Below the pieces are notes generated by a model. The model was given only the letters and a program-made list of their open reading frames with translations, was not told the DNA's origin and ran no database searches. Of a stretch of 64,000 bases of DNA, positions 45,287 through 56,712 are shown one piece after another. Origin of the DNA: Acanthosepion esculentum (lineage: Eukaryota > Mollusca > Cephalopoda > Sepiida > Sepiidae); NCBI GenBank assembly GCA_964036315.1, contig OZ038495.1, positions 23,780,190 to 23,844,189 on the forward strand, written 5' to 3'. A program made the translations under genes and the position numbers. Position 1 is the stretch's first letter; every line of letters starts with the position of its first letter.

Positions 45287-45290
<4 letters not shown>
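45118..45290 (+). mobile_element. Penelope-like 5' end piece with ribozyme-like hairpin
   Basis: TTTGATAAT, a perfect hairpin GGCTT-ATGT-AAGCC, then GAAAGC (45119-45149) resembles the CUGANGA-stem II-GAAA core of a hammerhead ribozyme, with two core changes. About 20 bases on, a frame starts MYQYCDFLSLFNDNVIKLIR and reads RYEKNLHKIYRQHLSILFNE, similar in style to the N-terminal part of Penelope proteins, before it runs into a (TA)n tract. Penelope elements are known to carry hammerheads in their repeated ends. The assignment is tentative. Confidence 0.4.

Positions 45291-45351
<61 letters not shown>
45291..45351. repeat. (TA)n microsatellite
   Basis: A TA tract that truncates the Penelope-like frame. 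Confidence 0.95.
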
Positions 45352-45354
<3 letters not shown>

Positions 45355-45734
45355 TAATATATCGCACATATAGTGCTGGTCTTAATAAAACAGTCATCGA
45401 TGAAATATAACATAGTCATTAAGTATACATTAATAAATAAACATTTTATCCCTCACCGCTAGCACGGAGTTTCATGCAATCTTCAGAACGTTACGCAATT
45501 TGAATTAAAATATATCTGGTTACCATAATGTCGGCACAAGTTATTTAATTCTAAAATTATATTTGACAATTAAAATAAGTGGGAATTATATTTCTTAAAC
45601 AAGAAAACAAGATTAAATTTTTTTTTTAAATTAAAAAATTATTTCTTTTACAAAATTAAAAAAAAAACTTTTTTTAATTAAAGGGAGATTACCTGTTCTT
45701 ATTTTAAAATAAATACAACGTGCGAAGGGTTAAT

Positions 45735-46425
45735 TGTCGCCATTTTATATTTTTCAAATTCGCGCATGCGCGTTGTTTATTTTTTATTTTATCGACTGCA
45801 CAGTAAACTAGGGTAAGTTGGGCACAGTCTGTGAGAAAAAGAGCACCATGCCGCATTTCCTTTCATCAGAAATTTGGAAACGGCATGCTACAAGGCTTAG
45901 CATCCGCGCCGGTGGCTAAAATACGAATATTTCAGAGTGTCAGTCTAGGACAGTGCAGATAATTTACAAAGTGTTAGATGGGTCTAATGTTGATTACGAA
46001 GGCACGGCAGTTGGGAAAACTCACTCTGATCGTTTTGATGAGAAAAGAATTCCCAAATTTGTTGGTAAGGGCCTCAAACTCAACGCGGAGGCTTACATTA
46101 AGTGCCTTGAGGAGGTAGTGCTGCCGTGGGTTAAGAGAGTAGAAACTCTATGTCTGGCATCAGGACTCTGCCCCATGCCACACATTCAAGAGATCCCAGT
46201 CATGGCTGTCAGACAATTTTTGCGACCGCGTCACCCCTTACATCTGGCCACCTAACTCCTCAGACTACAACCCCCTTGATTATTATGTGTGGGAAGCAGT
46301 TGAACGAGAAGCCAACAAAACTCCTTGTAACACCAAAGATGAAGTGAATTCAAGAATTATGGCAGCATTCACCAACTTCAACCAGGTGACCGTCCAGAAG
46401 AGACTAACATCAATTCGTGCACCGA
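45735..46425 (+). mobile_element. Mariner-family element M2, copy 1
   Basis: The left part (CCATTTTATATTTTTCAAAT, CGCGCATGCGCGTTGTTTAT, ATCGACTGCACAGTA, GTCTGTGAGAAAAAGAGCA) is shared with the copy at 57488. A frame at 45953-46255 reads ERIPKFVGKGLKLNAEAYIK, CLEEVVLPWVKRVETL, then LRPRHPLHLAT. After frame breaks DYYVWEAVEREANKT and CNTKDEVNSRIMAAFTNFNQ follow, the catalytic-to-C-terminal order of mariner-type transposases. The QQDSAP block and third Asp are degraded. Ends at about 46425, next to repeat R2. Confidence 0.75.
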
Positions 46426-46429
46426 TCAA

Positions 46430-46590
46430 TTGGTGCACCGAACTAAAATATGCGAAAGGCCTGGTTTGTCAACTGATAATTCTGAAGAATTGCAATAGTC
46501 AGATGCAAACTCAAGAACACATGTGATCGTTTTTGTCATCAGTACAGAAAAAAATCAAGATATTTGAACAATCTGCTTTACGAACGTCTT
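46430..46590 (+). repeat. Direct repeat R2, left copy
   Basis: GTCAACTGATAATTCTGAAG, TGCAATAGTCAGATGCAAAC, TCAAGAACACATGTGATCGT and AAATCAAGATATTTGAACAA recur at 47283-47435 in the same order and orientation. Confidence 0.85.
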
Positions 46591-47282
46591 ACGTTTCATC
46601 ATTGTTAAAAGCGAATTACTTTTATCAATGGAATAATATCCAACATACAACAATTACTTACAAGTGCACAGTCGAAACGTTCGATCTGAAATGAAAGAGA
46701 TCAATAATCTTTGTGGTCAATAAAAAATCCAAAGAAAACAAGTTTCTTATTTTCATTTTTCAAAATCGGGAAATAGAGATTACGTGAAGTTTTGAAAAAT
46801 GCCATAATCGTTACAATATATTAAAAAGGAGATTGCAGCATATGTGTCAAATACCCTGAGAAAGAAGCTTCCCTAAAGTCATTCTTAACCACCTGTACCT
46901 TATCCCTGAGAAAATCTTACCTTAGGCACGGTGAGTATTTTCTCTACTAGAGTAGAACAATAGACATGTAAAACAGCCGCTATAAAATAAACGAATTAGA
47001 AAATCAATTATTGCATTTTTTCGACGACTAGATAAACAAAAATTTAACAAAGTTCTGTAATCTGCTATGTGGATGTTACTAAAGAACTTTGTAAAGGTCA
47101 TCCAAGCATTTCAAAAATCGTACGGTTCGATAAGCATTCCATCCAAATATCATTTCTAAAGAGATTCTACTCATCAACGAACGAGAACAATGAGGAGTAT
47201 TTGTTCTCACACTTTTCTCCCTGAATTCTGCAGCAATGATTCAGGAAATAAGATATTTCTGTCGAGACTAATAACATCAAAC

Positions 47283-47437
47283 GGTGCACCGAACTAAAAG
47301 AAAGACGATGGTTTGCCAACTGATAATTCTGAAGAGTTGCAATAGTCAGATACAAACTCAAGAACACATGTGATCGTTTTGGTCACCAGTACAGAAGAAA
47401 TCAAGATATTTGAACAATCTACTCCACGAACGATTCT
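47283..47437 (+). repeat. Direct repeat R2, right copy
   Basis: Partner of 46430-46590, about 850 bases apart, with few substitutions. The interval between them shows no recognised gene. Confidence 0.85.
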
Positions 47438-47463
47438 CCCAGTATTCAAAATCAACATCACGA

Positions 47464-47625
47464 TTACGAGATCTGATCAAAAATTATTGAGACATGTTTT
47501 ATAAAAATAAAACTACAAAACATTAATTTGGCATTTAAGCTCATTCGAAATAGTCCTCTTCGAAAACCACACACTTTATCCAGTGTCATTTCCATTGATG
47601 GAAGCATTCCTGAAATTATTTATTG
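47464..47625 (-). pseudogene. Mariner transposase C-terminus relic
   Basis: The minus strand reads QECFHQW, then LDKCVVFEEDYFE, like the FQ..F..W..RW.KC....GDYFE end of one mariner group. The distal side (TTATTGAGACATGTTTTATA) resembles its terminal region. Confidence 0.55.
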
Positions 47626-47629
47626 GAGA

Positions 47630-48575
47630 ATGGCAAGCAGCTACCTTGTCACATTCTCTTCTCAAGCTGAAAAGAAATATTCGGAAACAGGTATAGGAGT
47701 TTTCAGCTGATGGTATTCAAAACATAATCACTTTTGACGGTAAGTAAAATAGCAATATTCAAATTTACAGAATAATATAAACTCGTAAACAAAAGATCAG
47801 AGATCATTTCCAAATACAGACACGAAAGCAATTTACTACTCAGCTACCTGCAACCGCTAGGGTTCACTTTCCTGTTGCATATTATAAGAGTAGTCTTTGA
47901 TCAGCATTTAAATCTTCCATTGACCCTAGAGTAAGATAGAAGCTATCTAGAGGACTATTGATAGTGTTAAACTCTAACTTGGGTAAATCCCAGTAATCAT
48001 TTCCGCGAAGCTTCTCTAGAGGACCAGTAAAAGTAGTAGGGATACTTGTAGTTCCATCCATGTACTTAAAAACAGCTGTAAATGTTTTTTGTCCAGGGCA
48101 ATGTTTGTACTGTTACTGTTCATAAAAAACAGCCTTAATGGATTTTTACGCCATTGAATTCTTCTAAATCAGCAGCCACATCCTCTGCTAGAACAGCACT
48201 ACTTGCATCAATGTTAAGGATAACTCTGTGGGTTATACATTCCTTGTTTTCTGGTCTTTTGGGTTTCTTAATCTTTTCGCCGTTTTCCTTTCTAATCTCT
48301 TTGTATTAGAAAATGTCTAACTGTTAACTCTGCAATTAACACCAATGCAAATAATATTTTCATGGCTCTGAACATGCTTTTGATGAGTGGCAACTTTTAA
48401 TCTAGCTTTTTCCCTGTCTATTCTTGACATATCGATGATATTGTCCTTTAATTTAAGGCGTGGACAAAAAAATCCCATATTCTGTAGGTTTTATAAAAAG
48501 GCATTACCAAACCATGCCCCAAGGTTGGAAGATACACCCCCCCTTAATAAGTTCCATGGCATATCTAGAGACTGC
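47630..48575. other. Stretch with possible decayed minus-strand coding text
   Basis: A minus-strand frame near 48130-48290 reads PKRPENKECITHRVILNIDA and VLAEDVAADLEEFNGVK, protein-like but short and stop-bounded. I recognise no family. The remainder shows nothing. Confidence 0.3.
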
Positions 48576-48579
48576 AATT

Positions 48580-49070
48580 TTTAGTTTGGTTCGGTTTGGT
48601 TTGGTTTGGTTTGGTTTGTTTTACGGCATATCTAACCTCAATTGGTTATTTAATGCCGGCAAGAATTTTATTGCTGGCAATATCTTTTTTTTAATTTTCA
48701 AAAATGTATTGCTACTAACTTTTTTTTATTCAAAAATGTATTGCTGGTAATATTTTTTTCAAAATTCTATTGCTGGTAATAATTGTTTTTAAAAATTTAT
48801 TGCTGGTAATAATATTTTACAAAATTTATTGCTGGTATGAAAACCTATTTTTACACTTTCATAGTGTTTTGAGCCAAGTTTGGGAGTTAACTATTTGCCC
48901 ATAGCTGAGACTCTACCAGGTTCTACCACCCCGGGTCAGGGTGTACCCGGGAACACCAGCAATTAGAATGTGCTTCCAAGCTCCTCAAAAACTCCCGAGG
49001 CCTTGCTGTCGGGTGACGTTTATCGTCTTACCCAGGAGGCGGATGTAGTCTCAAAATTGTCATTGGTTGT
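48580..49070 (+). mobile_element. Repeat X, copy 1, with internal subrepeats
   Basis: It starts with a (GGTTT)n run and GTTTTACGGCATATCTAACC, followed by ATTTAATGCCGGCAAGA. About six subrepeats of 33-36 bases centred on AAATTTATTGCTGGTAATA follow (48670-48835). Then TTTTTACACTTTCATAGT, a GC-rich ACCCCGGGTCAGGGTGTACC block, GGGAACACCAGC and GTTTATCGTCTTACCCAGGA. The whole series is present in reverse at 63560-63997. It has no coding capacity, and the class is unknown. Confidence 0.85.
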
Positions 49071-50385
49071 TTCTTTATTGGAAGATATTGGCGGAAAAAT
49101 ATCCGATGTAGAGGAATCATGTGTAGAAACCTGTTGTTACTATCTTTCAATCTGCCTGTCTAATCTCTCTGAATCAGTTACACGTTTGTCATATTTTTGA
49201 CGGCATCTTTGTCAATGGTTCCAAGTTAGAAACTCTCTTTTGGTGCTGTTTTCCATCTGAGCTTTTAATATGCTCTTTCGCCAATGGGAACCTGAAATTT
49301 CAAAGTGTGTATAAATTTAAAAACAAATCAAGCATACATAATAAATATGAAGACAAATATAACAATAATATTTATCAGAGAAGGGAAGATTATTAGAAGT
49401 GAATTTACATTTTTTAATTCATTTAAATTTTAAAAATCAGGACGTGAAACTCGTCAAATTAAACAAAAGAAAAGAAAAGAAGGAAAACAAGCATAGGATT
49501 AACATTAACTTCTTGTGAAGAGGACAAGAGCAAACATTTCCTATTTTAATCAAATTTCAAAGGTGAATTTGAAATAAGAAAAATAGAATGAAATAGTATT
49601 ACTTACCGAAACTGAAATATAGTTTCTTCCACGGAAATAACATTTTCAATAAACTCCAGTCATTTTGAAAGTACAAAATTAAGTAGATTAAAAATGTCAA
49701 CTGTTTTTTTTAAATAATTAAGTCCATTTAATCAGAAACATTACTAAACAGAGAGTACAAAGGAAGAGTAATCAGGAGGACAGTAAATGGCAATTAACAT
49801 TGAATTTAACTTTTTGAAGATTAGAGTTGGCGGGAAAGCATGGAGCCGAAAGAGAGTTTCGCAAGTGGGAAGAATGAAAAAAGAAATTTTTAGCATAGAA
49901 CTTATGGTTATATCTAGTCAACGCAACTGCAATTTGATCTGTTGTATAAATATACAAAAAATCTAATTAATTTACAGTGACAACCGAAATGTTTATAATA
50001 TTATGAAGTTAGATAATATCCATCGAAAGAAAGATACAGTACAACATTCATAAATGAAATATATTTATTTTACTACTGTTGATTTTAAAATGAAGAAATT
50101 TCTTTTTTTGTGAAGTTTTATGGTGTTTTTTTAGAGTTATTCTAATTTTTTCCACAGAAATATAACAAAACCTAAATTCTATATGAGAAAAAAGGAATCA
50201 GTTTTTATCACTGGCCACAACCTAAATACATATTGTATTTAATCTCTATTTTGCCTTTATAACGTTAATATTTTATACTATTCATAATTCTGATTTATTT
50301 TTCTTTGATTTATTGATGACGAGTAAAATTTCCTCTTGTACCGCCTATCCCAATAAACAGTCCTCCTCTTGTATCCGCCTACCCC
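49070..50385. other. AT-rich stretch without a recognised gene
   Basis: No coding or RNA feature recognised. Near 50340-50400 TACCGCCTATCCCAATAAA and TTTATTGGGATACGTGGGTA form an imperfect inverted repeat just before the next Penelope relic. Confidence 0.45.
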
Positions 50386-50389
50386 AGTT

Positions 50390-50875
50390 TATTGGGATAC
50401 GTGGGTACAAGAGGACAACAACACTCAGAAAACAGTCTGCCTGCCTTATGTGAAGGGGTTATTGGAGAAAATACAAAGGATCTACAGTCCATATAACATC
50501 AAGATAAACTTCGAAAGCTGGACGACACTTTGCAGATGCCTCTCCCGAGTAAGACCCCCCCATAGAGGAGAACATAACTAAAGTCTGTGTGTACGCCATC
50601 CCGTGAAGCTCCCTTAAGGTAAGGCTTCAGGAACACCAAAAAGCTGTAACACAAGGGGAAGTGGAAAAATCAGGCGTGGCTAACCACATATGGAGAGATA
50701 AGGGAGATCGCCGCCTTCATAAATCATAGACAAAGAACATCATTGGAAAATTCGTAAACTTATGGAATCAGTACATATGCTACGCCACATAAATCTCCAG
50801 AGCCGACCAAGCATAGAAATTAATACAATATGGGAAACAGTAACAAGGAGTGCCAGAGAAAGGCAATAATAACAA
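50390..50875 (+). pseudogene. Penelope-like element relic, linker and GIY-YIG region
   Basis: The frame at 50369-50581 reads TQKTVCLPYVKGLLEKIQRI, YSPYNIKINFESWTTL and LSRVRPPHRGEHN. After a frame break come KVCVYAIP and SLKVRLQEHQKAVTQG, EVEKSGVANHIWRDKGD and later LQSRPSIEINTIWE. This is the linker plus GIY-YIG order of a Penelope family different from the one at 32-33.8 kb. The C.CG..YIGET core of the endonuclease is deleted between 50605 and 50615. Confidence 0.75.
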
Positions 50876-50944
50876 CAAAAATTGCAATATGAGCTCTGGT
50901 AAAAAAAAGCTGAAGACATTAAGTATATAAGTTCTAGAAATTCA

Positions 50945-51205
50945 TACGTAGATGTCCTTAAGGACACATGGCACAATGGATAAAGGCGTTGGTTATATCC
51001 AGTGACAGGACCCAAAGAGCTGTGAGTTCAATACCTGGTTAAGGCAGTGGAGAATTTGGAGAGGTGAATTAACAATGAGACAATTGATAAACATGTGGTA
51101 CTAGAGCGAAATAAAGTGTTCAGTTCGACGTTCCAAGATGTCGGAGCATACAACGGCTGAGACGTAGTGATAAATATGGCAACAAAGATGAGGACAAAAA
51201 ATACA
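50945..51205 (+). mobile_element. tRNA-derived SINE, copy 3
   Basis: Plus-strand copy with A-box-like TGGCACAATGGATAAAGGC (50969-50987) and B-box-like GAGTTCAATACC (51024-51035). The tail has ACAACGGCTGAGACG and ATAAATATGGCAACAAAG, a decayed version of copies 1 and 2. It directly follows the Penelope relic. Confidence 0.75.
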
Positions 51206-51719
51206 GACAGAAACTAATATAAATATTTGTTCTACTCAAAATACAATTGGAATAAATATGACAAAATGTTATATTACAGTTTTTAGTTGTTTATATTTTA
51301 ATCGTTTTATTTATTTATGTTTTATTTTCTTTGCTCTTTCTGTTAAAAGGACAATTTATTTTATGAATTTTATAAAATATTTCAGCATTAAATTAAATAA
51401 TCCCGTTAAACAAAGCAACTGATTTATTGTCATCAATCCCGTATCGTAAATAAACGAAAAACAACATTCAAACTAACCGCTGAAATTTTTAAATGATAAA
51501 TGTTTTAAGAATTCACTATTCAGATATAAAACTTTATAATATGAATGAATATAAAATTAACCTTCCTTTAATTTTCTACAGAAAGTACGGCCATCAGCAA
51601 GCGGAATTGTGCAAAATTCGGGTTCCGAATTGAAGATGCCAACATCAAGGAATTTCAGAATTTTCACTATCTAGATAACAGAGGATGGAAAATGCAATAC
51701 CAAAATCCGAAAACGCATT

Positions 51720-52275
51720 GGTCCAGCGAATTCTAAAATTTGAAGGATCCGATTACTGTGTTGTTAGCTGTGCTCACTTTGTTAATCTCTGTCTTAAGGT
51801 AGCTTGTGGTGTTTTTGTTTAATTTTTAAAATTTATTTTTCTGGCTGAGAATGGAATCAAGATTTTTGTTGTAAATAGTCTTGTTTAGGATAAAGAAGTT
51901 GTTAGATTTCTCTCTTATCTTAATAATGATGCCTTTATTCTCTTTTATTTGTGTGTAAAGTTGTCACGACGCTTTGATGTCTGTATTTTATTGCTTCTAT
52001 TTTGAGTAATGCTCGTAGACGGTGGTAAGATTTTATGACTGCCGTCATGTCCGTTTAAATTGTTTTGCATAAAATTTCAATCTCCTCCTTTTTAATAGTC
52101 TCATCGGGGGTGGGGGTGGCCTTTTGGGTTCATTTTGAGGAGTTAATGTTAATGAAATTATCTGAGGAATTTGGGAAATATATTTTATCTTTATTTATAT
52201 ATATATTTCTGTTTTTCTTTAATTGTTACTCTGTGCTTACTGTTTTCCCTACCTACTGTGGTAGAGATATCGTTT
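51720..52275 (-). pseudogene. Penelope-like element relic, N-terminal part, copy 1
   Basis: The minus strand reads IREKSNNFFILNKTIYNKNL and DSILSQKNKF, like the DKG...VILN..DY...M..IL.D..KF block before the RT of Penelope proteins. It aligns in DNA with 56170-57180 (GTCACGACGCTTTG, TAATGAAATTATCTGAGGAA and GTAGCTTGTGGTGTTTTTGT). Frames are broken. Confidence 0.6.
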
Positions 52276-52329
52276 AGACATTACTTGTCCAAAAAAAAAA
52301 AAAACATATATCAATACACCTAATGAGAT

Positions 52330-55300
52330 CTCTGCGAAACATCAGCTTTTGACCAGACACCAGAAGCCAGCGGAGTCCCTTGAAAATTTTCTTCAGAAAC
52401 TCTGAAATCTTACTAAAGATCGCAACTATAAAAAAAATCACGGCGGAACATTACAGAGAAGAGTAAACCAGATATGCCTTTATAAGTGGGATTTCATCTA
52501 ATTATATTAGGCAGAGGTTGCTGGAAAATTCAACCCTGGACCTATCGTTGGCCTTCAATCAAGCACATGTCCTTGATCTTGCCCAAAGAAATTCGCAATT
52601 TTACTTCAGTACAAACCCTTCATTGGACATAAGTGTAGTAGTCGCTGTTGTCACCAAGAATGAATGTACAGAAGAGAGCTCCTCAATTGTAGTCCTGTCA
52701 AAAGTGTCTTACCAGAAAAAGTGGCAATTTTGTGGTAACTCAGCTCATAATCGGAAAGTCTCTCCTGCTCGTTGCGTCACATGATTTAACTGTGGAAAAA
52801 AACGGACACTTTTCAGTTTTGCCGATCTCATAGAAAGTCACCTGGGACGACAGCGATGATGCTTAATTCTAACTCAAATTTGTATGTAATCCCGGATATC
52901 GACCCCCCCAAATCTCTCATGCAACTACAACGATCGCCATAAAAGGTAGACAGTTTACGGCTTTTATAGACTCTTGTATTTCAGAAAACTTTATTAATGA
53001 AGACGCATTCAACGTATTAAACCTGAAACTCCGCCCCACAGGAAAACATGATTCTTAAAATCGTGGAAGCCAACTATACCGTTGTTTGCATTACCGATAC
53101 AGAACTGGCGGAAGGAAATACAGAAGAAAAAAAATTCGGGATTTTGGATAACCTATGTGTGGTGGTAATTCTTGGGTATGATTTTCAGAACTACACAAAA
53201 GCGTAATCTTCAATTATGGTGGGAACAAAGACGACTTAAGAGTGAGACGAAGAAACGTACGCTGTGTTCTTAAAGGTAAATATACCCTCATTATTGTCCA
53301 GTGTGCCTGTGAATGTCCGCTCTGTTGTTACGAAATCCCGGCGTTTTAGTAGAGATGATCAGGCATTCATTGAGAAGAGAATTTCCCAGTTACTCTCAGA
53401 TAGCATCATTGAACCCTGCTACTCTCCATGGAGGACCCAGTTTGGTTGTTACGAAGGACCTTACCGATAAGCACAATCATGTAGATTATCCCCAAACGGT
53501 TAATCTATATGCACAGTTGGATGCCTACCTTATGCTTCGGACTGATATAATAAACAGTCTGGCGAGGTATAAAGTATTTTTGACTTTTGACCTAAAGAGC
53601 TGCTACCATCATATCCCAATAATTGAAACAGATAAAAAATGTACTGCCTTTGAGGTCAATGGGAAGCTATACGAGTTTTTTTAGGTTGCTCTTTGGTGTA
53701 ACCAATGGGGTCTCTATGTTTCAAAGGGCAATGGACGAATTTGTCGAAAAAGAGATCCTTAGAGATACATACCCTTATGAAGACAACATCAACATTGGTG
53801 GTTATGATAAAAAACACCATTATCAGAATTGTCAGAGATTCCAACAAGCAGCACAAAAATGGGGTCTTACATTAAATGAATCGTAATCTGTAATACCTTC
53901 CGAATCTGCTAAAATACTCGGGTATGATGCAAACCATAATACTGTTTGGTCATATCCTGACCGCTTGCGCCCATTGCAGGTGTTGCCACCCTCATCGGAT
54001 ATTGTCTCTCTGAGGCGGATCTTGGGTATGTCTTCATATTATTCAAAATGAATTTCTTCGTTTTCTAATAAAATCTGTCCATTGATTAATACTAAATCTT
54101 TTCCAATAAGTAAAGAAGGTTTGGGAACTTTAATGAACTCAAAGAGGAATTGTGTTCCGTAACGCTTAATTCTATTGATGAAAGTATTCCTATTTTAGTA
54201 GAATGCGATGCCTGCGATGTTGCCGTGTCTTCAACTCGTAATCAAAATGGCCGCATTGTTGCCTTCATGTTGCCTAAATAAAAATGAATTAAACTACCCT
54301 TCGGCGGGAAAAGCGGCTATAGCTATCATTGAATCTGTTAAGAAGTGGCGACACTTATTGTTGCACAACCCCTTTACTCTCTTTACTCTAATAACCGATC
54401 AATGTTCCGTTGCATTCATGTTTGATAACAGAAAGCAAACAAAGGTTAAGAACAAAAATTCAGTGCTGGAGAATAGAGATGGCTGAATTTAGTTATTCAA
54501 TCGCATACAGAGCGGAGCCTGACATTGTTGACCCGGATGCTTCCTGTGCAGCCCCAACAAGTTCATCTCTAAATGAATTTCATAGTAAGATGTGAAGAGA
54601 GTTTGCTCTCAGTGTTAAATTTGTTCCGAACTGAAGCCAAGGTTTTTTGAAACCTTCTGCACAGGGGAACTTAATAAGGGCATGAGGTCTCATTGACCGG
54701 TTAAGCATAGATTTTAAAGGGCCCTCGTAATAATTATTTGTTCACGGCTATAGATGAATATTCCCATTTCCCGTTTGTCTTTTCATGTCAGTATGTCAGT
54801 TTAGCGACGGTGATAAAATGCCTTGACCAAATATTTAGCCTTTGCAGGTTTTCGTCTTATGTTCACTCTGATAAAGGGGCATCTTTATTAACCAAGAATT
54901 AAAGTCTTACCAAACTCAAAAAGGAATAAATACAGGCACGTCTATTCCATGCCACCCAACAGGCAATTCACAAATTGAATGTTAAAATGGACTTATTTGG
55001 AGAAATATTCGCCTAGCGGACATACAATATGAACCTAAAACTTTGGGAACTAGTTCTACCAAATGCTCTCCATTCTTTTCGGTTCCTATTTTCAACGTCA
55101 ACCAATACTACACCGCATGAAGGGTTTTCCATTTTCCCAGGCATTCTTTGGTTGGCTCATTTTTACCATCGTGGCTTGTCCTCGGACTATTACTTCTGAG
55201 AAACTTTGTCTAGTCAAGTAAAAATGATAATCTTGTCAATAGGGTGGAATTGCTTGATGCAAATCCTACGTACGCAAATATAAGATCACAGTCCACAGTA

Positions 55301-55560
55301 TCTCTTCAAGACCAAGCACATTGTCCATCTACTGAATTGAATGGGTGAATAAGTATCCCGAATATCTAACATGCTTCTGAGGACTCGGGCAGTCCCGACG
55401 TGCTCATTTCAACACAGCCCCAGCATGATAATTCAGGGTCAGTCTCTAATGATGTTATATCAGCCTCTAATCAATTTCAGACTAGTCCCGAAGGGGGTAA
55501 TGTTCTACGGAAGTCTTCAAAAGGCACCAAAAAAGTATGAGAATTTGGTTATGTGAGTAA
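52330..55560 (+). pseudogene. Ty3/gypsy element C, decayed, no LTRs seen
   Basis: Coding remnants in gypsy order. gag: KHQLLTRHQKPAESLENFLQ, QRLLENSTLDLSLAFNQAHV and degraded zinc knuckles near 52720-52800. Protease: GRQFTAFIDSCISENFINED (DSG changed to DSC). RT: RISQLLSDSIIEPCYSPWRT, YKVFLTFDLKSCYHHIPI, FQRAMDEFVEK; the YLDD position reads YEDN. RNase H: LVECDACDVA, LNYPSAGKAAIAIIESVKKW and LITDQCSVAFMFD. Integrase: RLSIDFKGPS, FTAIDEYSHFPFVF and VHSDKGASLLTKN. It is not of the A/B family. Stops and frameshifts occur throughout. The two ends abut Penelope relics. Confidence 0.8.
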
Positions 55561-55584
55561 AACATTCTTCTCCTTCCTGCAAGA

Positions 55585-56320
55585 GGGTAGAGTGTTATGA
55601 AATCGCCTATTCCTTTGTGGTTTTATGTAAATTTTGTGTTTTCTAAAGAGAGGTAGTAAGATTATGGTTGTTGGCATCGATTAATGCGACAAGAGAAGGG
55701 ATTTTATTGTTAATATTGAGTTCATAAGTGTAGGGTAGAGTTATTCTCAAAGGTTTTATTAGTTTGTATTTATTTCTTCTAAGCTGTTTGCTAAAATGAA
55801 TATGTTATCGATTTCGTGTGAGTATATGGATGGAGGGAGTAGAATTATTGAAGACTTTGTTATACAGTTGAGGTATAAAAATTAAACATTGTCGGTCCAA
55901 GGGATGAATCAATCGCTACACCTTCAGTGTGTCTATATATGTTTTCATATTGCTCGTAAAATGGTACTTGTGTCGTACAGGATAGAAGTTTTCGCAAAAT
56001 AGTTGGCCAAATTTTAGGTGGTGGGAACGAGGAGTAGGTGAATAGATTCTGTAAGAACCTATACACCTACTTCTTTTTTGACTAAATGCTGTATATACAG
56101 GCTAAGTATCAGTTGTTTTTTTGCTAAATGATAGTTAGGATTTGTGTGATTATGGGGCCAGGCGGAGTGTTACGTTTCTGTTGTTTTATGTTCTCGTATC
56201 AGTAACCAGGTTCATACTCACCCACAATTTTTTGGAGTTTGAGGGATTCGATTTCTGTGTTGCTAACCGTAATCAGATTGTTAATTTGTGCCTTGGGTAG
56301 GTTTGTGGTGTTTTTGTTTC
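55585..56320 (-). pseudogene. Penelope-like element relic, reverse transcriptase part
   Basis: The minus strand (best at 55860-56066) reads KLLSCTTQVPFYEQYENIYR, HTEGVAIDSSLGPTMFNFYT, then VYNKVF, PSIYSHEIDNIFILANSLEE. These match Penelope RT motifs: F..K.Y.Q.DGV.MGSPLGP..AN.FM, then YVDDIF as degraded EIDNIF, then N.LEEI. Stops interrupt it. Confidence 0.7.
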
Positions 56321-56323
56321 TTC

Positions 56324-56712
56324 GAGCCGCGCCCCTTCAAGACGTTGACAATCACGGCTCTCTACAACTACCCGTCATTTGTAGCTCTTAATAAATTGAC
56401 TTTCCTAAACCTTGTGATAGAGTTGATATACCGTTAAACAACCAAATCAATCAATCAATCAACTAAAAATTGTTTCGATTTAATCAAGCACACTATATAG
56501 ATTATGCGTGGTTTTCTTCCCCCCCCACTTGCCTTTAATTTCTCCTGTGAGTATCAGATTTTCCACGCTTTTTCTCTTCAATATGCACCCTAGAAATTTC
56601 AACGGTCTCTTCGTGATGTTAAGTTACTTTTTGTTTCCATTTTCTCTAAAACTTCGTACTTGCTCACATATTCAGTTCATGGCATCCTCAGCATCCTTCT
56701 GTTTATGTTTAG
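56324..56712 (-). mobile_element. 5'-truncated LINE nested in the Penelope relic
   Basis: The minus strand reads LNITKRPLKFLGCILKRK, SVENLILTGEIKGK and further to GRGSE-like end text, the LINE C-terminus also seen at 1-190 and 58.8-59.2 kb. DNA on the two sides (TGTGGTGTTTTTGTTTC at 56322 and TTTAGTTTTTTAAATTTC at 56707) is contiguous in the homologous Penelope piece at 51800-51835, so the LINE inserted there. Confidence 0.75.
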
